This document shows positions 61,265 through 64,000 of a stretch of 64,000 nt of DNA, piece after piece. A program made the position numbers and the translations under genes. Numbering within the stretch: position 1 is the first letter of the stretch; every line of letters starts with the position of its first letter. The stretch covers positions 4,154,001-4,218,000 of the forward strand of contig NZ_CP133774.1 of NCBI RefSeq assembly GCF_034344865.1. Direction: 5' to 3'. The notes under the pieces are model-generated. The model worked only from the letters and a program-made list of their open reading frames with translations. It was not told the DNA's origin and ran no database searches. This DNA is from Pseudomonas sp. 10S4 (lineage in GTDB: Bacteria > Pseudomonadota > Gammaproteobacteria > Pseudomonadales > Pseudomonadaceae).

Positions 61265-61538
61265 TTGTTAGATTACATCCCGCTCCGATACCGTAAAATT
61301 GGCGGATTGGTGTTTGTTCAAATCACAATCACGGCGGCAGGGATCGGAACTGGAGCTGGCTATATCAACGTCGTACTTCCGTTCACCGCGGCTGCTTTCG
61401 GATACCAGCTTTCCGGCAGGAATAACGTTCTGGGCAAGATACTGCAAGGCCAGATTCTGTCCGGTGGATCCAGCGTGAGGGTGTTCAACTACGACAATAA
61501 CGTCCTACACCCTTAACGTCTGGTACGAGGCCGCTTAG
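61265..61538 (+). pseudogene. Phage tail-fibre-like C-terminal remnant
   Basis: About 91 codons, no proper start (first in-frame start is a TTG just after a stop). The content is small-residue rich beta-structure: FVQITITAAGIGTGAGYINVVLP, GYQLSGRNNVLGKILQGQIL, RVFNYDN. The frame slips near 61515; continuing in the next frame gives SYTLNVWYEAA and a stop at 61538. This resembles the terminal repeats of tail-fibre/tail-spike proteins, but I cannot name the family firmly. A terminator follows 65 bp later. Confidence 0.55.
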
Positions 61539-61603
61539 CCAGGTATGCCGCTTGACGGATGGGTGTTTGATTTATTTTTTTCCCCACTACCTGTAAAGCG
61601 AGG

Positions 61604-61627
61604 GAGCGGATATTATCCGCTCGCTTT
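61604..61627 (+). terminator. Intrinsic terminator after tail-fibre remnant
   Basis: GAGCGGAT-ATT-ATCCGCTC perfect stem followed by GCTTTT. Marks the end of the older transcript before the acyltransferase module. Confidence 0.75.
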
Positions 61628-61714
61628 TCGCATGGAAGCATGTGAGCACTTCGCTCAGTGCATCATATTGGATGGGGGTTCTGTTGAACCTCTGAATAAA
61701 AAGAGAATAAACAA

Positions 61715-62869
61715 ATGGTATCTGCTAGTAGCACCTCAATAGAGACTTTAAAGCCTCTTACGAGTTTGCGATTCTTTGCTGCACTCATGATTGTGATTTT
61801 GCATTCGTTAATGTTCTGGCCTTGGTTTTCCGGTGCTCCACAAATATTAACCCATGGAGTAAGTTTCTTTTTGTTCTTTCAGGGTTCATTCTTACGCACG
61901 TATATACGTCAAAAAAGGCAACTAGTTATTTTGGTTTTATCCGTGATCGCCTTTCGAGGCTTTGGCCTGTTCACCTGTTTGCCCTTTGTTTTTTGGTGTT
62001 GTTTGTTCGGTATGATTACGTCACATTTGACGGAGAGGGTTTTTTGACAGGTCTGTTCAGTTGGTCCTGAACTTAACTCTGATGCAGTCTATATTTCCAT
62101 TTGAAAAAATAATGTTCTCTTGGAATTCAGTGTCGTGGAGTATTTCTACTGAGCTTTTTTCTATCTTGCATTTCCATTTCTGGTTATCGGAATTAAGAAA
62201 AACTGGCCGGTAAAGCTTTTGGCTTCAGCCATGGTTTCAGTTCTTTATGTGGTTGCCATGATGAAATTCGCAGAAACTTCAATAGGGAAAGACACCGGGG
62301 TCGTTATTACCTATGCAGCGTATGCCAATCCGATTTTTCGTGGGTTTGAGTTTTGCTTGGGTATGTCTCTATGGGTAGTTTGGGATAAGTACATTCGACA
62401 CTACAATGCTTCATTCGCCTTTTGGAGCTTGGTTGAGTCTGCTGCTCTGATTTTTACGGTATGGTGGATTTTCTATGGGGCACAACTTTTCATTGGGTCC
62501 ATATCGTCTTTTGTGCTTGCGAATATCATCACAAACAACATCGGTTCGTGCTGGGTCTTCGCGATTTTAATAGCCGCCGTCGCATCGGGCAGGGGAGTGG
62601 TTGGCCGGGTCCTGAGTAACCGCGTGCTGGTCTATCTCGGTGAAATCAGTTTTTCGATTTACATGCTGCATCTCGTCCTTATGAAAATCTTTGCGTTTTC
62701 GCTCGTTCCAGAAGTCCCGGTAACCCCGCTGATGTATTTCTCCACGCTTCTGTTCCTGGCATCCGGCAGCTATTTCATGATTGAGAAGCCTGCCCAGCGC
62801 CTGCTGAAGTCCCGGTCAAAATCTCGCAGCGAAGGGAAGACCTTTGCAGAGGCTCAGCTTGTCGGCTGA
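61715..62869 (+). CDS. Acyltransferase family 3 membrane protein (O-acetyltransferase), frameshifted
   Basis: Integral inner-membrane acyltransferase of the OafA/NodX/WecH type that acetylates sugars, typically of O-antigen or exopolysaccharide. From ATG 61715: LTSLRFFAALMIVILHSLMF (first helix with the RFFAAxxVxxxH signature, H being catalytic), then SGFILTHVYTSKKATSYFGFIRDRLSRLWPVHL, and VLVYLGEISFSIYMLHLVLM near the C-terminus. Three breaks, at T-runs near 61875 and 62153 and at TGGTCCTG near 62064, each need one more T. Corrected length is 385 aa, normal. AT-rich relative to the rest of the window. Confidence 0.88.
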
Positions 62870-62924
62870 TCACAAAGGCCTTCTTGCCGAGGGCCAGCGT
62901 TCCACAAAAAGTACATTGGTTAGT

Positions 62925-63659
62925 ATGTCGGTTTGTTGTATGGCTCTATTTGCCCAGTAAATATTGGGGTTTTCTGGGCAAATTAGATTCCTGTGAGGGG
63001 ACTCAACCACCAGGGGCGGGACGGAACTTCCGGATAAACCTGGATGCAATCGCCGTCGAATGTTCCGGCGGTGCTGCAAAGCAAGTACGGTTCCAATGTG
63101 GTAGTGGTGGACAAAGGCATCAGTGGGTTGAACATGCCGGAGGCTGCCATCGGTGCGGCCTCGGCGACGATGCCATTTACTCAAGCAATGGCGAGTTCTC
63201 CCGCGCACATTATCGGCATCAACCTTGCTGTCCACGACGCTAATCAGGCTTGGGAAAGCGACTATGTGGTCACCTATTACCTGAACCAGTTAATCGATGT
63301 TGCGCAAGCGGCTGGGAAATCCGTCTTTCTGGAAACCCCTAACCCGGTTAATACCCCGCTATATGACCGCATTTCACAGATCGCTTACATCATCCGTACG
63401 ACGGTCCAAAGCCGTTCACTCACCCTCGCCGATCACCATCTGTGGATTCAAACCGGTCTTCCAAACTGGCAAGACTCTCTTGAGTGAGGCCAGTGATGTC
63501 ACGTTCGACATGCGGGACGCCTTCATCACCGGGTCGTTGAATGAGGCCGACACAACAACCTTCAAGGACTATGCCACCTATAAGCTGGCGCTGAACAAGA
63601 TCGATACCCAGCCTGGTCCCCCCAAAACAATTGAGTGGTCAAGCACCCCGAATGAATGA
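62925..63659 (+). pseudogene. SGNH/GDSL-like hydrolase, decayed
   Basis: From ATG 62925 a short hydrophobic leader (MSVCCMALFAQ) is cut by TAA at 62958, and a second stop, TGA at 62994, falls just before GDSTTRGG, the block I serine motif of SGNH hydrolases. The frame then shifts near 63040 to SPSNVPAVLQSKYGSNVVVVDKGISG and IIGINLAVHDAN (block III-like), and again near 63478 to the tail ending at 63659. Four defects are more than at the other broken genes, so true decay is possible. Such esterases often accompany O-acetyltransferases and act on surface glycans. Confidence 0.65.
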
Positions 63660-63744
63660 TAACTACCCAGGATGCTGGCTGCATTTGTGGGCGGCCGGGT
63701 ATCATGCGAACCCGTTTCGTATGATCTAAAACAAAGGCAGCATC

Positions 63745-64000
63745 ATGGACCGTGCAGAAAAAAGCAAAGTAGAAGATCTTAAGTCACTTACAAGTTTGCG
63801 TTTTTTCGCTGCGATGATGATTGTAGTTCTGCACTCTCTATTATTTTGGCCTTGGTTCAAAGGTGCGCCGGTAACTCTAACAAGCGGCGTTAGTTTTTCT
63901 TTGTGCTTTCCGGGTTTATATTGAGTCATGTTTATTCTGTAAAAGGCATTAAAAGTTATTTTGGGTTTGTTAGGGATAGGGCTTCGAGAATATGGCCAAT
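63745..64000 (+). CDS. Acyltransferase family 3 protein, second copy, 3' end outside window, frameshifted
   Basis: N-terminal part only: LKSLTSLRFFAAMMIVVLHSLLFWPWFKGAP, closely similar to the paralogue at 61715. The frame slips near 63901 in a T-run (AGTTTTTCTTT); one more T restores SFFFVLSGFILSHVYSVKGIKSYFGFVRDRASRIWP to the window edge. AT-rich. A role in surface-glycan acetylation is inferred from the family. Confidence 0.8.

Noticed and set aside
61545..61742. Short ORF of 65 codons before the first acyltransferase
   Set aside because: It runs through a strong terminator hairpin and into the acyltransferase start; no protein-like features.
61265..64000. Direct repeat of the tRNA-Val 3' end as a right attachment site
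   Set aside because: I searched by eye for the terminal GGTTCGAGTCC...GCGCCTACCA stretch and found no second copy inside the window; it may lie beyond the end.

Overview
The window is chromosomal DNA from a Pseudomonas of the fluorescens group. This rests on the gene order gltX ... leuC-leuD-leuB-asd-usg-fimV-truA-trpF-accD-folC-SPOR-cvpA-purF-metZ-SDR, which is also known from P. aeruginosa, on GC-rich codon use, and on the repeat doublets typical of the genus (GTAGGAGCTGCCGAAGGC and GTGGGAGCGGGCTTGCTCGCG types).

Layout. 1-10 kb: a partial HlyD/EmrA-type fusion protein, gltX, a duplicated tRNA-Ala/tRNA-Glu pair, a TetR regulator with an alpha/beta hydrolase, a thioesterase, dusC, and a five-PAS GGDEF-EAL protein. 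10-30.4 kb: a LysR gene divergent from leuC, followed by leucine, lysine/threonine/methionine, tryptophan, fatty-acid, folate and purine genes, fimV and truA. 30.7-31.1 kb: tRNA-Val(TAC) and two tRNA-Asp genes. 31.4-51.3 kb: a complete iron-uptake island. It has a FecI-type sigma factor, a FecR-type regulator and a TonB receptor with a signalling domain. These are followed by seven biosynthesis/export genes in the order of the achromobactin pathway (acsF-D-E-MFS-acsC-B-A), an ABC importer (cbrABCD), a FhuF-like reductase and an RraA-family aldolase. 51.6-57.2 kb: a Tat-exported molybdenum hydroxylase with its 2Fe-2S subunit, a three-haem cytochrome c and an XdhC-type maturation factor. 57.4-59.7 kb: an SDR and a PuuB-like FAD oxidase. 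59.9 kb to the end: tRNA-Val(GAC), a degenerate phage integrase, a tail-fibre-like remnant, and an AT-rich module of two acyltransferase-3 paralogues flanking a decayed SGNH hydrolase.

How it works together. The iron island reads as one circuit. The loaded receptor signals through the FecR-like protein to the sigma factor, which would switch on synthesis of a citrate-based siderophore, its export, re-import and cytoplasmic iron release. The AT-rich right end looks like horizontally acquired surface-polysaccharide O-acetylation genes beside the remains of a tRNA-targeting prophage.

Caution. About twenty single-base indels break otherwise well-conserved genes (HlyD, thioesterase, leuC, fimV, M24 peptidase, metZ, acsF, cbrC, the molybdenum enzyme, xdhC, the acyltransferases). 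Many lie in homopolymer runs, and correcting one base restores the family length (metZ to 403 codons, for example). I treat most as sequence errors, not real pseudogenes, and give the span of the whole intended gene.
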